64,000 nt of DNA from Pseudomonas sp. PICF141 (GCF_002286815.1 NZ_MUNM01000014.1:1-64000); one strand, 5' to 3'; shown: positions 8,857-17,486, numbered from the stretch's first letter. Notes: generated by a model not told the origin, from the sequence alone. Numbers and translations are program-made.

Positions 8857-9990
8857 TTATACGCTCGCCGATGGCACAGGAATGGCAGTGACTCGCCAGT
8901 CATCGCCAACCGCGCGGATTTCGGTGATTTTGAGCTCGGGCGCGTCTTTCATTTGCGCCAGTGGCCAGTCCAGCAACGGCCGCCCCGTGGAACCGAGAAA
9001 CTTGCCGGCGATGAAGATCTGAAACTCATCCACCAGCCCGAGCTGGGCAAACGCGCCAGCCAGTCGCGGGCCGGCTTCGACCAGCACGTCATTGACGCCA
9101 CGGTTGGCGAGTTCGACCAGCAACTGATGCAGATCGACCTGACCATCGTCGCCCGGCACGATCAGGCATTCCGGACCGTTGGCGTACTGTTCTTCCACCG
9201 CGACACACGTGGCGACCAGCGCCGGACCGGCCTTGAAGAACGGTGCGTTCAGCGGCACCCGCAGGCGGCCGTCGATCAGCACACGCAGTGGTGGACGGCT
9301 CATGACCAAGGCTGTTTGCTCAGGGTCCAGGCCCAACTCGTCGGCACGTACGGTCAAACGCGCGTTGTCCGCCAACACCGTGTCGGCACCGGTCAGCACC
9401 ACGCTGGCCTGGGCGCGCAAACGCTGTACCGCCGAACGCGCCGCCGGGCCGGTGATCCACTGGCTCTCGCCGCTTTCCATCGCCGTGCGACCGTCGAGGC
9501 TCATCGCCAACTTGACCCGCACGAACGGCAAGCCATGTTCCATGCGTTTGAGGAAGCCTTGATTGAGCTGGCGCGCCTCGCCTTCCAGCACGCCGCTTTC
9601 GGTGGCGATACCGGCCTGGGCCAGACGTTGCAGACCGCGACCGGCGACTTCCGGGTTCGGGTCTTGCATCGCTGCAACGACGCGGGCGACACCGGCATTC
9701 ACCAGCGCATCGGCGCAGGGTGGCGTACGACCGTGGTGGCTGCAGGGCTCAAGCGTCACGTAAGCCGTGGCGCCCCGGGCCTTGTCGCCGGCAACGCGCA
9801 AGGCGTGGACTTCGGCATGTGGCTCGCCGGTGCGCACATGCCAGCCTTCGCCGACAATCTGCCCGTCGCGCACCACCACGCAGCCAACCCGTGGGTTGGG
9901 ATGCGTCGTGTAATGACCTTTGCGCGCCAGTTCCAGGGCCCGGGCCATGTAATGCGCGTCGAGGATGGCTTGTTCGGGGGAGGTGGTCAT
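8857..9990 (-). CDS. ribD: Bifunctional pyrimidine deaminase / reductase RibD
   Basis: Catalyses deamination then NADPH-dependent side-chain reduction, steps two and three of riboflavin synthesis. 377 residues. N-terminal cytidine-deaminase-like domain (to about residue 145) with the zinc motifs HAEVHAL and [12 protein letters not shown]-terminal reductase domain (from about 150) with [14 protein letters not shown] and [11 protein letters not shown]. Its ATG overlaps the nrdR stop by 4 bp (ATGA). Confidence 0.98.
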   Translation of the reverse strand: MTTSPEQAILDAHYMARALELARKGHYTTHPNPRVGCVVVRDGQIVGEGWHVRTGEPHAEVHALRVAGDKARGATAYVTLEPCSHHGRTPPCADALVNAGVARVVAAMQDPNPEVAGRGLQRLAQAGIATESGVLEGEARQLNQGFLKRMEHGLPFVRVKLAMSLDGRTAMESGESQWITGPAARSAVQRLRAQASVVLTGADTVLADNARLTVRADELGLDPEQTALVMSRPPLRVLIDGRLRVPLNAPFFKAGPALVATCVAVEEQYANGPECLIVPGDDGQVDLHQLLVELANRGVNDVLVEAGPRLAGAFAQLGLVDEFQIFIAGKFLGSTGRPLLDWPLAQMKDAPELKITEIRAVGDDWRVTAIPVPSASV

Positions 9991-10451
9991 TCTTTCACCG
10001 GCTCTCGAGCGAGGCGATCGATCTCTTCGCGGAACTCGTTGAGGTCCTGGAAGCGTCGATACACCGAAGCGAAGCGAATATAGGCAACTTCATCAAGCTT
10101 CTTCAGCTCGGCCATCACCAGTTCGCCGACCACGAGGGATTTGACCTCGCGTTCACCGGTGGCGCGCAGCTTGTGTTTGATGTGCACCAGCGACGATTCG
10201 AGGCGCTCGACACTCACCGGGCGCTTCTCCAGCGCCCGCTGCATGCCGGCACGGAGTTTTTCTTCGTCGAACGGCTGGCGACTGCCGTCGGTTTTGATCA
10301 GGCGCGGCAACACCAGTTCAGCGGTTTCAAACGTCGTGAAACGTTCGCCGCAGGCCAGGCATTCACGCCGGCGGCGCACCTGTTCGCCCTCGGCGACCAG
10401 ACGCGAGTCGATGACCTTGGTGTCGTTGGCACCGCAGAAGGGACAGTGCAT
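9987..10451 (-). CDS. nrdR: Transcriptional repressor NrdR
   Basis: Represses ribonucleotide reductase operons when dATP is abundant. 154 residues, exactly the family length. Zinc ribbon with CPFC (Cys3, Cys6) and CLAC near residue 32, followed by an ATP-cone (about residues 49-139) starting [18 protein letters not shown]. The ATG at 10451 (MHCPFCG) is the conserved start; a longer frame upstream is not. First gene of the minus-strand rib run, a common nrdR-ribD linkage. Confidence 0.97.
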   Translation of the reverse strand: MHCPFCGANDTKVIDSRLVAEGEQVRRRRECLACGERFTTFETAELVLPRLIKTDGSRQPFDEEKLRAGMQRALEKRPVSVERLESSLVHIKHKLRATGEREVKSLVVGELVMAELKKLDEVAYIRFASVYRRFQDLNEFREEIDRLAREPVKE

Positions 10452-10568
10452 GGTGGCAGGCAACAAAAAATGGGAGGGCCATGGTAGCGCATCCCCGTGG
10501 CAAGACAAGCCATAGGGTTTGCGGTATACAGACTGGCTGTCTATGGATTTCATTTTCTGGAGCCGCCA

Positions 10569-11033
10569 ATGCCGTTACGACCGCTCGTTTTGCTCAGTCT
10601 TTTCAGCCTGCTAGTGGCCTGTGGCAGCGATGCGCCCAAATCCCAGCCACCGACACCAGGCCCTGCACCGCAACAGGCGCAGAAGAAAGCCAAGGCGGCG
10701 GCCGAGCTCGGTCCGTTGCCGGCGCATCAACGTGAATTGAGCGGCACTTTGCAGGGCGCGCCCGCCGGATCTGAAGTTGAACTGGCGTTGCTGGTGGTCG
10801 ACGCAAAGGATCGTCCGCAACAATTGCTCGCCAGTTCCAGCCTGATCGGCACCAATCAGGTCTTGCCGTTTCGTCTGCGGTTCAATCCCGAATCCTTCCC
10901 GACCGGCGCTCGTGTCGAACTGCGTGGCCGTGTGAGCCAGTCCGGGCAGTTGATCCTGAATCTGCCGGCGCAAATAATCACACAGCCAACCACCCAGGCG
11001 CTGGGTCAGCTGCAATTCGTCAAAGCACCATGA
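10569..11033 (+). CDS. YbaY-type outer-membrane lipoprotein
   Basis: 154 residues. Signal peptide with lipobox LLVAC (Cys18 as the lipidation site), a proline/glutamine/lysine-rich linker to about residue 50, then a domain starting [20 protein letters not shown] that resembles the YbaY/YscW-like beta-sandwich seen in small Gram-negative lipoproteins. Starts at the ATG at 10569 with GGAG 8 nt upstream. The stop overlaps the next gene by 4 bp (ATGA), so it is co-translated with a methyltransferase. Function unknown. Confidence 0.75.
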   Translation: MPLRPLVLLSLFSLLVACGSDAPKSQPPTPGPAPQQAQKKAKAAAELGPLPAHQRELSGTLQGAPAGSEVELALLVVDAKDRPQQLLASSSLIGTNQVLPFRLRFNPESFPTGARVELRGRVSQSGQLILNLPAQIITQPTTQALGQLQFVKAP

Positions 11034-11686
11034 TTGCACCGCTCGACTTGCAGCAGGCATTGGGTCAATTGCTTGGTGATGCACAGCTTGTAGCCTGTGA
11101 GTTACCAGGCACCGAACTGAAGCTGTGGCTGATCGACGGCGACAACATGGATCGCGCCTTCAGCCCGGAAGAAACCCGGCGCATTCTTCACGAGCCGCCC
11201 TATTGGAGTTTCTGCTGGGCCAGTGGGCTGGCGGTGGCTCGCTATCTCGCCGAGCACCCGCAATGGGTCGAAGGCAAACGGGTGCTGGATTTCGGCGCCG
11301 GCTCCGGGGTGGCCGCGATTGCGGCGGTGAAAGCCGGGGCACTGGAAGTGGTGGCCTGTGACCTGGACCCGCTGGCCATTGCCGCGTGTCGGGCGAATGC
11401 CGAACTCAATGGCGTGCCACTCAGTTACTCGACAGACTTTTTCGCCGAGGCGGATCGGTTTGATCTGATTCTGGTGGCCGATGTGTTGTACGACCGGGCA
11501 AACCTGCCGTTGCTCGACGAGTTTCTCAGCCGTGGCCGGGAAGCGCTGGTGGCGGATTCGCGGGTGAGGGATTTCCGCCATCCGCTGTATCGGCGCATCG
11601 AGATGCTTGAAGCAATGACCTTGCCGGATCTGGCCGAACCCGAAGAGTTTCGGCATGTGAGCCTCTATCACGCGCGGCGGGCTTGA
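11030..11686 (+). CDS. Class I SAM-dependent methyltransferase
   Basis: 218 residues. Motif I VLDFGAGSGVAAIAAVKAG (about residue 84) and the acidic CDLDPLAIAACRANA define the SAM pocket; EPPYWSFCWASG and DLILVADVLYD are typical of the METTL20/ETF-beta lysine methyltransferase and nicotinamide N-methyltransferase-like branch. A protein-lysine target is plausible but not shown. Overlaps the lipoprotein gene by 4 bp. Confidence 0.82.
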   Translation: MIAPLDLQQALGQLLGDAQLVACELPGTELKLWLIDGDNMDRAFSPEETRRILHEPPYWSFCWASGLAVARYLAEHPQWVEGKRVLDFGAGSGVAAIAAVKAGALEVVACDLDPLAIAACRANAELNGVPLSYSTDFFAEADRFDLILVADVLYDRANLPLLDEFLSRGREALVADSRVRDFRHPLYRRIEMLEAMTLPDLAEPEEFRHVSLYHARRA

Positions 11687-11693
11687 AGTCGCC

Positions 11694-11812
11694 AAAGGAT
11701 CGCAGCCTTCGGCAGCTCCTACGCCGTTCGCGTCTTACCCCGGCCGTATGCGTTCCGCGTCGTGCGCGTGTGAACCCGATCCTGTAGGAGCTGCCGAAGG
11801 CTGCGATCTTTT
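11694..11812. repeat. REPIN, family C
   Basis: Inverted arms 11694-11721 and 11783-11812 (core GTAGGAGCTGCCGAAGGCTG) between the methyltransferase gene and cnoX. Same family as 12736-12816. It ends 48 bp before the cnoX ATG and may mark the end of the upstream transcript. Confidence 0.88.
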
Positions 11813-11860
11813 GCGCCAGCCCTTATAGTGAGCATATTCACGCTTCCAAAGAGATCCCCC

Positions 11861-12733
11861 ATGAGTCAGGAAACGCCGTACATTTTCGACGCCACGACTG
11901 CCGATTTCGACCAGTCGGTGATCGAGAACTCTTTCCACAAACCGGTGCTGGTGGATTTCTGGGCCGAATGGTGTGCGCCGTGCAAGGCCTTGATGCCGAT
12001 GCTGCAAACCATCGCCGAGAGCTATCAGGGCGAGTTGTTGCTGGCCAAGGTCAACTGCGATATCGAGCAAGACATTGTTGCGCGCTTCGGCATTCGCAGC
12101 CTGCCGACAGTGGTGCTGTTCAAGGACGGTCAGCCGGTGGATGGTTTTGCCGGTGCACAACCGGAATCGGCTGTGCGCGCGATGCTCGAACCTCACGTAC
12201 AAATGCCGCCGCCCGCTGCGGCGGACCCGCTCGAACAGGCGCGAGCGCTGTTCGATGACGGCCGTTTCGCCGATGCCGAAGCCACGCTCAAAGTGCTGCT
12301 GGCTGAAGACAATACCAACGCCAAGGCGCTGATTCTCTATGCCCGCTGCCTCACCGAGCGTGGCGAACTGGGTGAAGCGCAAATCGTGCTCGACGCGGTC
12401 AAGACCGATGAGCACAAGGCCGCGCTGGCCGGCGCCAAGGCGCAGATCCAGTTCCTCGGCCAGGCCAGGGATTTGCCGGATGCGGCAGACCTGAAAGCGC
12501 GTCTGGCGAAAAATCCGCAGGACGATGAAGCGGTCTATCAACTGGCGATCCAGCAACTGGCCCGCCAGCAATACGACGCGGCGCTGGATGCCTTGCTGAA
12601 ACTGTTCATCCGCAATCGCAGCTACAGCGAAGGCTTGCCGCACAAGACCTTGCTGCAGGTGTTCGAACTGCTGGGCAACGATCACCCGCTGGTGACCACG
12701 TACCGTCGCAAGTTGTTCGCTGCGCTCTATTAA
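11861..12733 (+). CDS. cnoX: Thioredoxin-TPR chaperedoxin CnoX (YbbN family)
   Basis: 290 residues. N-terminal thioredoxin domain (about 1-112) with the active site W37-C-A-P-C41, then a helical TPR-like region (about 122-290) with repeated DEAVYQLAIQQLARQQYDAAL-type units. The family holds unfolded proteins and protects cysteines under oxidative stress, passing clients to DnaK and GroEL. E. coli YbbN has lost the CxxC; here it is intact, so redox activity is expected. The ATG at 11861 follows AGAGAT, with the repeat upstream excluding an earlier start. Confidence 0.92.
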   Translation: MSQETPYIFDATTADFDQSVIENSFHKPVLVDFWAEWCAPCKALMPMLQTIAESYQGELLLAKVNCDIEQDIVARFGIRSLPTVVLFKDGQPVDGFAGAQPESAVRAMLEPHVQMPPPAAADPLEQARALFDDGRFADAEATLKVLLAEDNTNAKALILYARCLTERGELGEAQIVLDAVKTDEHKAALAGAKAQIQFLGQARDLPDAADLKARLAKNPQDDEAVYQLAIQQLARQQYDAALDALLKLFIRNRSYSEGLPHKTLLQVFELLGNDHPLVTTYRRKLFAALY

Positions 12734-12735
12734 GA

Positions 12736-12816
12736 TCAAAAGATCGCAGCCTTCGGCAGCGCCTACAGGGGAATACAGATCCCGCGTAGGAGCTGCCGCA
12801 GGCTGCGATCTTTTTT
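12736..12816. repeat. REPIN, family C, probable bidirectional terminator
   Basis: Complementary arms AAAAGATCGCAGCC (12738-) and GGCTGCGATCTTTT (to 12816) close a long hairpin with a T-run on each strand. It lies between two convergent genes (cnoX, and the 113-residue protein gene), 2 bp and 5 bp from their stops, so it probably terminates both. Confidence 0.8.
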
Positions 12817-12821
12817 GCGGC

Positions 12822-13163
12822 TTACTCGATCCAGCTATAAAGCGGTGTATCCCCGCCGCTCACCACTTTGACGTTTGCACAGTGGCGCAAGCGCACCAAC
12901 AAGCGCTTACCCGCCGCCGCGCTGCCAGTCAGCCCTTCCAGTTGCTCCAGCAAGTCCGGCCCGCTCAATTGTCCGGCCTTGCGTAGCAACTCCTGGGCGA
13001 TCTGCCACAGTGCATCGTCCTGATTCACCGGTTTGGCGGGCGCAACACTCGCTTCGGGTTTTGCTGCCTGCAGCTGCGCACCGAGCTGCGCCCAGTCACC
13101 GTCATCGAGCTCCAGTGTCAAATCCACCGGCCAGTCACCGATGCTTCCGCGTATTCGCAACAT
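12822..13163 (-). CDS. Conserved hypothetical protein
   Basis: 113 residues, no signal or membrane segment. N-terminal half MLRIRGSIGDWPVDLTLELDDGDWAQLGAQ looks like a small beta-sheet with acidic patches, followed by a helical C-terminal half (ALWQIAQELLRKAGQLSGPDLLEQLEGL). I do not recognise a family. ATG at 13163 has AGGAG 7 nt upstream. I recall a gene of similar size between the thioredoxin-like gene and the zinc-regulated operon in P. aeruginosa. Divergent from the DUF2796 gene. Confidence 0.7.
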   Translation of the reverse strand: MLRIRGSIGDWPVDLTLELDDGDWAQLGAQLQAAKPEASVAPAKPVNQDDALWQIAQELLRKAGQLSGPDLLEQLEGLTGSAAAGKRLLVRLRHCANVKVVSGGDTPLYSWIE

Positions 13164-13248
13164 AAGTCTGCTCCTGCCCATACCTGACTCGCATGCTCCC
13201 ATGGGTCTTGCGCAACGCCAAGCAGACGGTCAAACTCTCCGCACTTTC

Positions 13249-13266
13249 GTTATAAGATTACATAAC
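13249..13266 (+). promoter_or_regulatory. Candidate Zur box
   Basis: GTTATAAGATTACATAAC, 33 bp before the DUF2796 ATG. The outer half-sites GTTAT/ATAAC are an inverted pair and the first 13 bases match 10 of 12 defined positions of the gamma-proteobacterial Zur pattern GTTATANTATAAC as I recall it. The downstream genes correspond to an operon reported as zinc-depletion-induced in P. aeruginosa, which fits repression by Zur when zinc is plentiful. Confidence 0.7.
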
Positions 13267-13298
13267 AAACTTTTCATTTTGCTGTTCGGAGACCCGCC

Positions 13299-13895
13299 AT
13301 GCGTCGTTTGCTGCTCGCTTTGCCGTTTGCCTTGTTGCCGCTGGCTGTCGCCCATGCGGCGGTCGAGCATGATCATGCTCATGATGAAGAGCACGGCAGC
13401 CTCAGCGCCCACGAACATGGCGTCGGTCGCCTGAACGCGGCGCTGGATGGCCAGACTCTGGAACTGGAGCTGGAAAGCCCGGCGATGAATCTGGTGGGTT
13501 TCGAACACGCCGCCAGCACCGACGCCGACAAAGCCAAAGTCGCCGCCGTCCGCGCGCAGCTGGAAAAACCCCTGGTGCTGTTCAACCTGCCCAAAGCCGC
13601 CGGTTGCGTGGTCGCGACTCAGGAACTGGAAAGCCCGTTGTTCGGCGACAAGCCGGACGCCGACGATGACCACGACGAAACGGACAAGGACGATCACGAG
13701 CATCACCCTGATCACAGCGAAATCCACGCCCATTACCAATTCAGCTGCTCGGCTCCCGGCGCGCTGAAGACCCTGGACCTGGCGAATATCTTCAATACAT
13801 TCCCGGCCACCCAGAAGATTCAGGTACAACTGATCAGCCCGAGCGGGCAGCAAGGAGTTGAAGTGACGGCCAAGGCAGCGGCCCTGAAATTCTGA
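13299..13895 (+). CDS. Periplasmic His-rich zinc-binding protein, DUF2796 (ZrgA-like)
   Basis: 198 residues. Signal peptide MRRLLLALPFALLPLAVAHA, then two histidine/aspartate clusters: residues 22-41 (EHDHAHDEEHGSLSAHEHG) and about 121-147 (DDDHDETDKDDHEHHPDHSEIHAH), good zinc ligands. Between and after them are the conserved DUF2796 blocks LELELESPAMNLVGFEHA and HAHYQFSCSAPGAL. Probably a periplasmic zinc chaperone or buffer feeding uptake. First gene of the candidate Zur operon; an ABC transporter follows after a REPIN. Confidence 0.85.
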   Translation: MRRLLLALPFALLPLAVAHAAVEHDHAHDEEHGSLSAHEHGVGRLNAALDGQTLELELESPAMNLVGFEHAASTDADKAKVAAVRAQLEKPLVLFNLPKAAGCVVATQELESPLFGDKPDADDDHDETDKDDHEHHPDHSEIHAHYQFSCSAPGALKTLDLANIFNTFPATQKIQVQLISPSGQQGVEVTAKAAALKF

Positions 13896-13906
13896 TCCGC
13901 CACCAC

Positions 13907-14006
13907 CCCCTGTAGGAGCGAGGCTTGCCCGCGAAGAGGTCGTCACATCCAACAGGGATGTTGACTGTGAGAACGCCTTCGCGGGCAAGCCTCGCTCCTA
14001 CAGGGG
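13907..14006. repeat. REPIN, family B, inside the zinc operon
   Basis: Perfect 30-bp inverted arms (13907-13936 and 13977-14006; core TAGGAGCGAGGCTTGCCCGC) start 11 bp after the DUF2796 stop and end 45 bp before the next ATG. A hairpin this stable inside an operon would be expected to pause or shield RNA. Confidence 0.92.
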
Positions 14007-14051
14007 TTGGTGTTGAATGTGAAATTGAGACAAAACCATGAAATCGGCGCC

Positions 14052-14762
14052 ATGACCCAAGCACTCATCGAACTGTCCGACCTGAGCTTCAGCTGGCCCG
14101 GTCATCCGCCATTGCTGGACATCCCCTCGTTCCGCCTGGAACCCGGTGAGACCCTGTTCCTCAAAGGCCCCAGCGGCAGTGGCAAGACCACCCTGCTGGG
14201 CCTGCTCGGCGGCGTGCAAAAGCCTGACCGGGGCAGCATTCGCCTGCTGGGCCGGGAGTTGACCGAATTCTCTGCCGGTGCCCGCGACCACTTGCGCGTC
14301 GATCACACCGGCTACATCTTCCAGCAGTTCAATTTGCTGCCGTTTCTCTCGGTACGCGAGAACGTCGAGTTGCCCTGCCGCTTCTCCAGACTGCGCGCAG
14401 AACGGGCGAAACAGCGCCACGGCAGCGTCGATCAGGCCGCGGCCACCCTGCTCGCCCACTTGGGCCTGAAGGATGAAAACATCCTCAGTCGCCGCGCCGA
14501 CTCGCTGTCCATCGGCCAGCAGCAACGGGTTGCCGCCGCACGTGCGTTGATCGGTCAGCCGGAACTGGTGATCGCCGACGAACCGACTTCGGCCCTGGAC
14601 TACGATGCCCGGGAGAACTTCATTCGCCTGTTGTTCGCCGAATGCCGCGAAGCCGGCTCGAGCCTGTTGTTCGTCAGCCATGACCAGAGCCTCGCGCCGC
14701 TGTTCGATCGCCATCTGTCGCTGGCCGATCTCAATCGCGCCGCCACCCCGTCCGAGGTTTGA
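14052..14762 (+). CDS. ABC transporter ATP-binding protein (LolD/MacB class)
   Basis: 236 residues: Walker A GPSGSGKTTLL (about 41-51), Q-loop in IFQQFNLLPFLSV, signature LSIGQQQRVAAARAL, Walker B LVIADEPTSALD and switch His in LFVSHDQ. The pattern is that of ATPases paired with FtsX-like permeases (LolD, MacB, FtsE), which use ATP to move extracytoplasmic proteins or lipoproteins rather than solutes. The ATG at 14052 gives the standard start; the adjoining permease gene begins 1 bp after its stop. No strong Shine-Dalgarno is visible. Confidence 0.9.
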   Translation: MTQALIELSDLSFSWPGHPPLLDIPSFRLEPGETLFLKGPSGSGKTTLLGLLGGVQKPDRGSIRLLGRELTEFSAGARDHLRVDHTGYIFQQFNLLPFLSVRENVELPCRFSRLRAERAKQRHGSVDQAAATLLAHLGLKDENILSRRADSLSIGQQQRVAAARALIGQPELVIADEPTSALDYDARENFIRLLFAECREAGSSLLFVSHDQSLAPLFDRHLSLADLNRAATPSEV

Positions 14763-14763
14763 G

Positions 14764-16029
14764 ATGTATTTGTTTCGTCTAGCCATGGCCAGCCTGGCTA
14801 ACCGTCGTTTCACCGCGATCCTCACCGCGTTCGCCATCGCCCTGTCGGTCTGCCTGTTGCTGGCCGTGGAGCGGGTGCGCACCGAGGCCAAGGCCAGTTT
14901 CGCCAGCACCATCAGCGGCACCGACCTGATCGTCGGCGCGCGCTCCGGCTCGGTGAATCTGCTGCTGTATTCGGTGTTCCGCATCGGCAACGCCACCAAC
15001 AACATCCGCTGGGACAGCTTCGAACATTTTGCCAACAACCCGAACGTGAAGTGGGCGATCCCGATGTCTCTCGGCGATTCCCATCGCGGTTATCGGGTGA
15101 TGGGCACCACCGAGGCGTACTTCGAGCATTACCAGTACGGCCATCGGCAGCACCTCGAACTGGCCGAGGGCCGCGCCTTCGCCACCGATCCATTCGAGGT
15201 GGTGCTCGGCGCCGAAGTGGCCGATGCGCTGCACTACAAGCTCGGCGACAAACTGGTGCTGGCCCATGGCGTGGCGGTGATCAGCCTGGTCAAACACGAC
15301 GACAAACCGTTCACCGTGGTCGGTATTCTCAAACGCACCGGCACCCCGGTGGACCGCACGCTGCACATCAGCCTTGGCGGGATGGAAGCGATTCACGTCG
15401 ACTGGCACAACGGCGTGCCGGCACGTGGCAACGGGCGGATCAGTGCCGACCAAGCGCGCAACATGGACCTGACGCCACAAGCGATTACTGCGTTCATGCT
15501 CGGCCTCAACAGCAAGATTTCGACGTTTGCACTGCAACGGGAGATCAACGAATTCCGTGGCGAACCGATGCTGGCGATCCTGCCCGGTGTGGCCTTGCAG
15601 GAGCTGTGGAGCTTGATGAGCACGGCGGAAAAAGCCTTGTTCGTCGTCTCGCTGTTCGTGGTGCTGACCGGGTTGATCGGCATGCTCACGGCGATCCTCA
15701 CCAGCCTCAACGAGCGGCGCCGCGAGATGGCGATTCTGCGCTCGGTCGGCGCTCGGCCGTGGCACATCGCGACCTTGCTGGTGCTGGAAGCCTTTGCCCT
15801 GGCGTTGTCCGGAGTGATTGCCGGCGTGGCGCTGCTGTATGTGGGCATCGCGGTGGCGCAGGGTTACGTGCAGGCGAACTACGGCTTGTACTTGCCATTG
15901 GCCTGGCCGAGTGAATATGAATGGACGCTGCTCGGTGGCATCCTGATCGCCGCGCTGCTGATGGGCAGCGTGCCGGCCTGGCGTGCTTATCGCCAATCCT
16001 TGGCCGATGGCCTGTCGATCCGACTATGA
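14764..16029 (+). CDS. FtsX/MacB-like ABC permease
   Basis: 421 residues: one N-terminal membrane segment (about 18-36), a large periplasmic domain (about 40-275), then three C-terminal segments (about 288-312, 338-365 and 385-405), the FtsX/LolC topology. Family block LTSLNERRREMAILRSVGARP precedes the third segment. Works with the preceding ATPase. Because the operon appears zinc-controlled, the pair may reorganise envelope metal-binding proteins, which is inference. Confidence 0.88.
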   Translation: MYLFRLAMASLANRRFTAILTAFAIALSVCLLLAVERVRTEAKASFASTISGTDLIVGARSGSVNLLLYSVFRIGNATNNIRWDSFEHFANNPNVKWAIPMSLGDSHRGYRVMGTTEAYFEHYQYGHRQHLELAEGRAFATDPFEVVLGAEVADALHYKLGDKLVLAHGVAVISLVKHDDKPFTVVGILKRTGTPVDRTLHISLGGMEAIHVDWHNGVPARGNGRISADQARNMDLTPQAITAFMLGLNSKISTFALQREINEFRGEPMLAILPGVALQELWSLMSTAEKALFVVSLFVVLTGLIGMLTAILTSLNERRREMAILRSVGARPWHIATLLVLEAFALALSGVIAGVALLYVGIAVAQGYVQANYGLYLPLAWPSEYEWTLLGGILIAALLMGSVPAWRAYRQSLADGLSIRL

Positions 16030-16037
16030 GGACCTTA

Positions 16038-16559
16038 ATGATGCCCCGCGCTGTGCTTGCGCTATTGATGCTGGTTGCCCTTCCGCTGTGGGCGGTCGAG
16101 CCGAAAGACCTGACCTGGTCGGAAATGATCCCGCCGGATGCCGCGCCAGAAGTGCCGAACATGACGCCGCTGCATGACCTGTCGAAGATGAGTGACGCGT
16201 TGTCCGCAGAATCAGCACCAGCCGCCAAACAGGACATGCCAAACGCGCCGGTGGTGAACAGTCTCGACGGCAAGAACATTCGTTTACCGGGGTACATCGT
16301 GCCGCTGGAAGTCAGTGAAGAAGGCCGCACCACGGAGTTTTTGCTGGTGCCGTATTTCGGCGCCTGCATCCACGTACCGCCTCCTCCGTCGAACCAGATC
16401 GTGCATGTCAAAAGCGAAGTCGGCGTGAAGCTCGATGAGCTGTATCAGCCGTATTGGATCGAAGGTGCGCTGCAGGTGAAAGCATCCACCAGCGAGTTGG
16501 CGGATGCCGGGTATCAAATGGAGGCAGACAAGATTTATGCGTATGAATTGCCGGAGTGA
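16038..16559 (+). CDS. Exported DUF3299 protein
   Basis: 173 residues with a signal peptide (MMPRAVLALLMLVALPLWA) and a domain with conserved RLPGYIVPLEVSEEG, FLLVPYFGACIHVPPPPSNQIV and GALQV blocks, recognised as DUF3299. The Cys-Ile-His-Val motif could bind metal. Start choice: ATG 16038 (or the adjacent 16041) lies 5-8 nt after GAGGA; an ATG at 16026 overlapping the permease stop lacks a ribosome site. Last gene of the candidate Zur operon. Function unknown. Confidence 0.8.
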   Translation: MMPRAVLALLMLVALPLWAVEPKDLTWSEMIPPDAAPEVPNMTPLHDLSKMSDALSAESAPAAKQDMPNAPVVNSLDGKNIRLPGYIVPLEVSEEGRTTEFLLVPYFGACIHVPPPPSNQIVHVKSEVGVKLDELYQPYWIEGALQVKASTSELADAGYQMEADKIYAYELPE

Positions 16560-16593
16560 CCGGTGGTTATATGTTGATTGAGAGGACGTCTCC

Positions 16594-16625
16594 TTGTAGG
16601 AGCGAGGCTTGCCCGCGAAGAGGCC
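16594..16625. repeat. Single REP, family B
   Basis: One arm only (TGTAGGAGCGAGGCTTGCCC...), without its inverted partner, between the DUF3299 gene and oprG. Confidence 0.75.
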
Positions 16626-16664
16626 ATCAAAGGTTCCGCAAAAATCCGGGCCTTCACTGTTTCA

Positions 16665-16706
16665 TTGAGCTGAGTCAAAAGACCGTATCAGTTGGATCCC
16701 TACCAT
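16665..16706 (+). promoter_or_regulatory. ANR/FNR-type promoter of oprG
   Basis: TTGAGCTGAGTCAA at 16665-16678 has both FNR/ANR core half-sites (TTGA-N6-TCAA). A -10-like TACCAT lies at 16701-16706, which puts the site centre at -41.5 of a start near 16713, the class II position. oprG of P. aeruginosa is known to be ANR-influenced. Confidence 0.6.
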
Positions 16707-16743
16707 TGGACATCGAACATTTTTAACGTCCTTTGGAGCTCCC

Positions 16744-17442
16744 ATGCACAAGTCCTTGCTCTGCGCTTCGCTGTTCGGCCTCGCGCTCTCAGCCCCGCTC
16801 GCCCATGCCCACACCGCCGGTGACATCCTCATTCGGGCCGGTGCGATCACCGTCAACCCTGAGGCTGACAGCTCCAGCGTCAAGGTTGATCAGGGCCCGC
16901 TGAAAGGCGCCGATCTGGGTGGCAAGGCCACCATGAGCAGCGACACGCAACTGGGCCTGAACTTCGCCTACATGATCACCAACAACCTGGGGATTGAACT
17001 GCTGGCGGCCACGCCGTTCGAGCATGACGTGAAGCTCAAAGGCACCGCGCTCGGCGCCGCCAACGGCAAGCTCGGCACGCTCAAACACCTGCCGCCAACC
17101 CTGAGCCTGGTCTACTACCCACTGGATTCCAAGTCCGCGTTCCAGCCGTACATCGGCGGCGGTATCAACTACACCTGGATCTACGACGAACACGTGAGCA
17201 GCGAAGCCGCCGCCAACGGTTTCAGTAACTTCAAGGCGGACAGTTCCTGGGGTCTGGCCTGGCAGGTCGGTGCCGACTACATGCTGACCGACAACGTGAT
17301 GATCAACGCCCAAGTGCGTTACATCGACATCGACACCACCGCGACCGTGGAAAACAACGCCGTCGCACCGGGCACCCGGGCCAAGGTCGACGTTGATGTG
17401 GACCCGTTCATTTACATGGTAGGTTTGGGTTACAAGTTTTAA
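16744..17442 (+). CDS. oprG: OmpW-family outer-membrane protein OprG
   Basis: 232 residues: signal peptide ending AHAHT, then an eight-stranded barrel of the OmpW family with AGDILIRAGAITVNPEADSS at the start, LGLNFAYMITNNLGIELLAATPFEH, YIGGGINYTWIYDEH and the closing YMVGLGYKF with terminal Phe. OmpW proteins admit small hydrophobic molecules by lateral diffusion. The start has GGAG upstream. Monocistronic: promoter at 16665-16706 and terminator at 17458-17482. Confidence 0.95.
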   Translation: MHKSLLCASLFGLALSAPLAHAHTAGDILIRAGAITVNPEADSSSVKVDQGPLKGADLGGKATMSSDTQLGLNFAYMITNNLGIELLAATPFEHDVKLKGTALGAANGKLGTLKHLPPTLSLVYYPLDSKSAFQPYIGGGINYTWIYDEHVSSEAAANGFSNFKADSSWGLAWQVGADYMLTDNVMINAQVRYIDIDTTATVENNAVAPGTRAKVDVDVDPFIYMVGLGYKF

Positions 17443-17457
17443 ACCCACTGCAAAAAA

Positions 17458-17482
17458 AAGGCGCCTCGACAGGCGCCTTTTT
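17458..17482 (+). terminator. Intrinsic terminator of oprG
   Basis: AAGGCGCCT-CGAC-AGGCGCCTT stem-loop followed by a T-run, 15 bp after the oprG stop. Confidence 0.92.
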
Positions 17483-17486
17483 CATT

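Noticed and set aside
7000..10560. FMN riboswitch among the rib genes
   Set aside because: I looked for the conserved RFN core upstream of ribD, ribE, ribBA, ribH and ribA on the minus strand and saw none.
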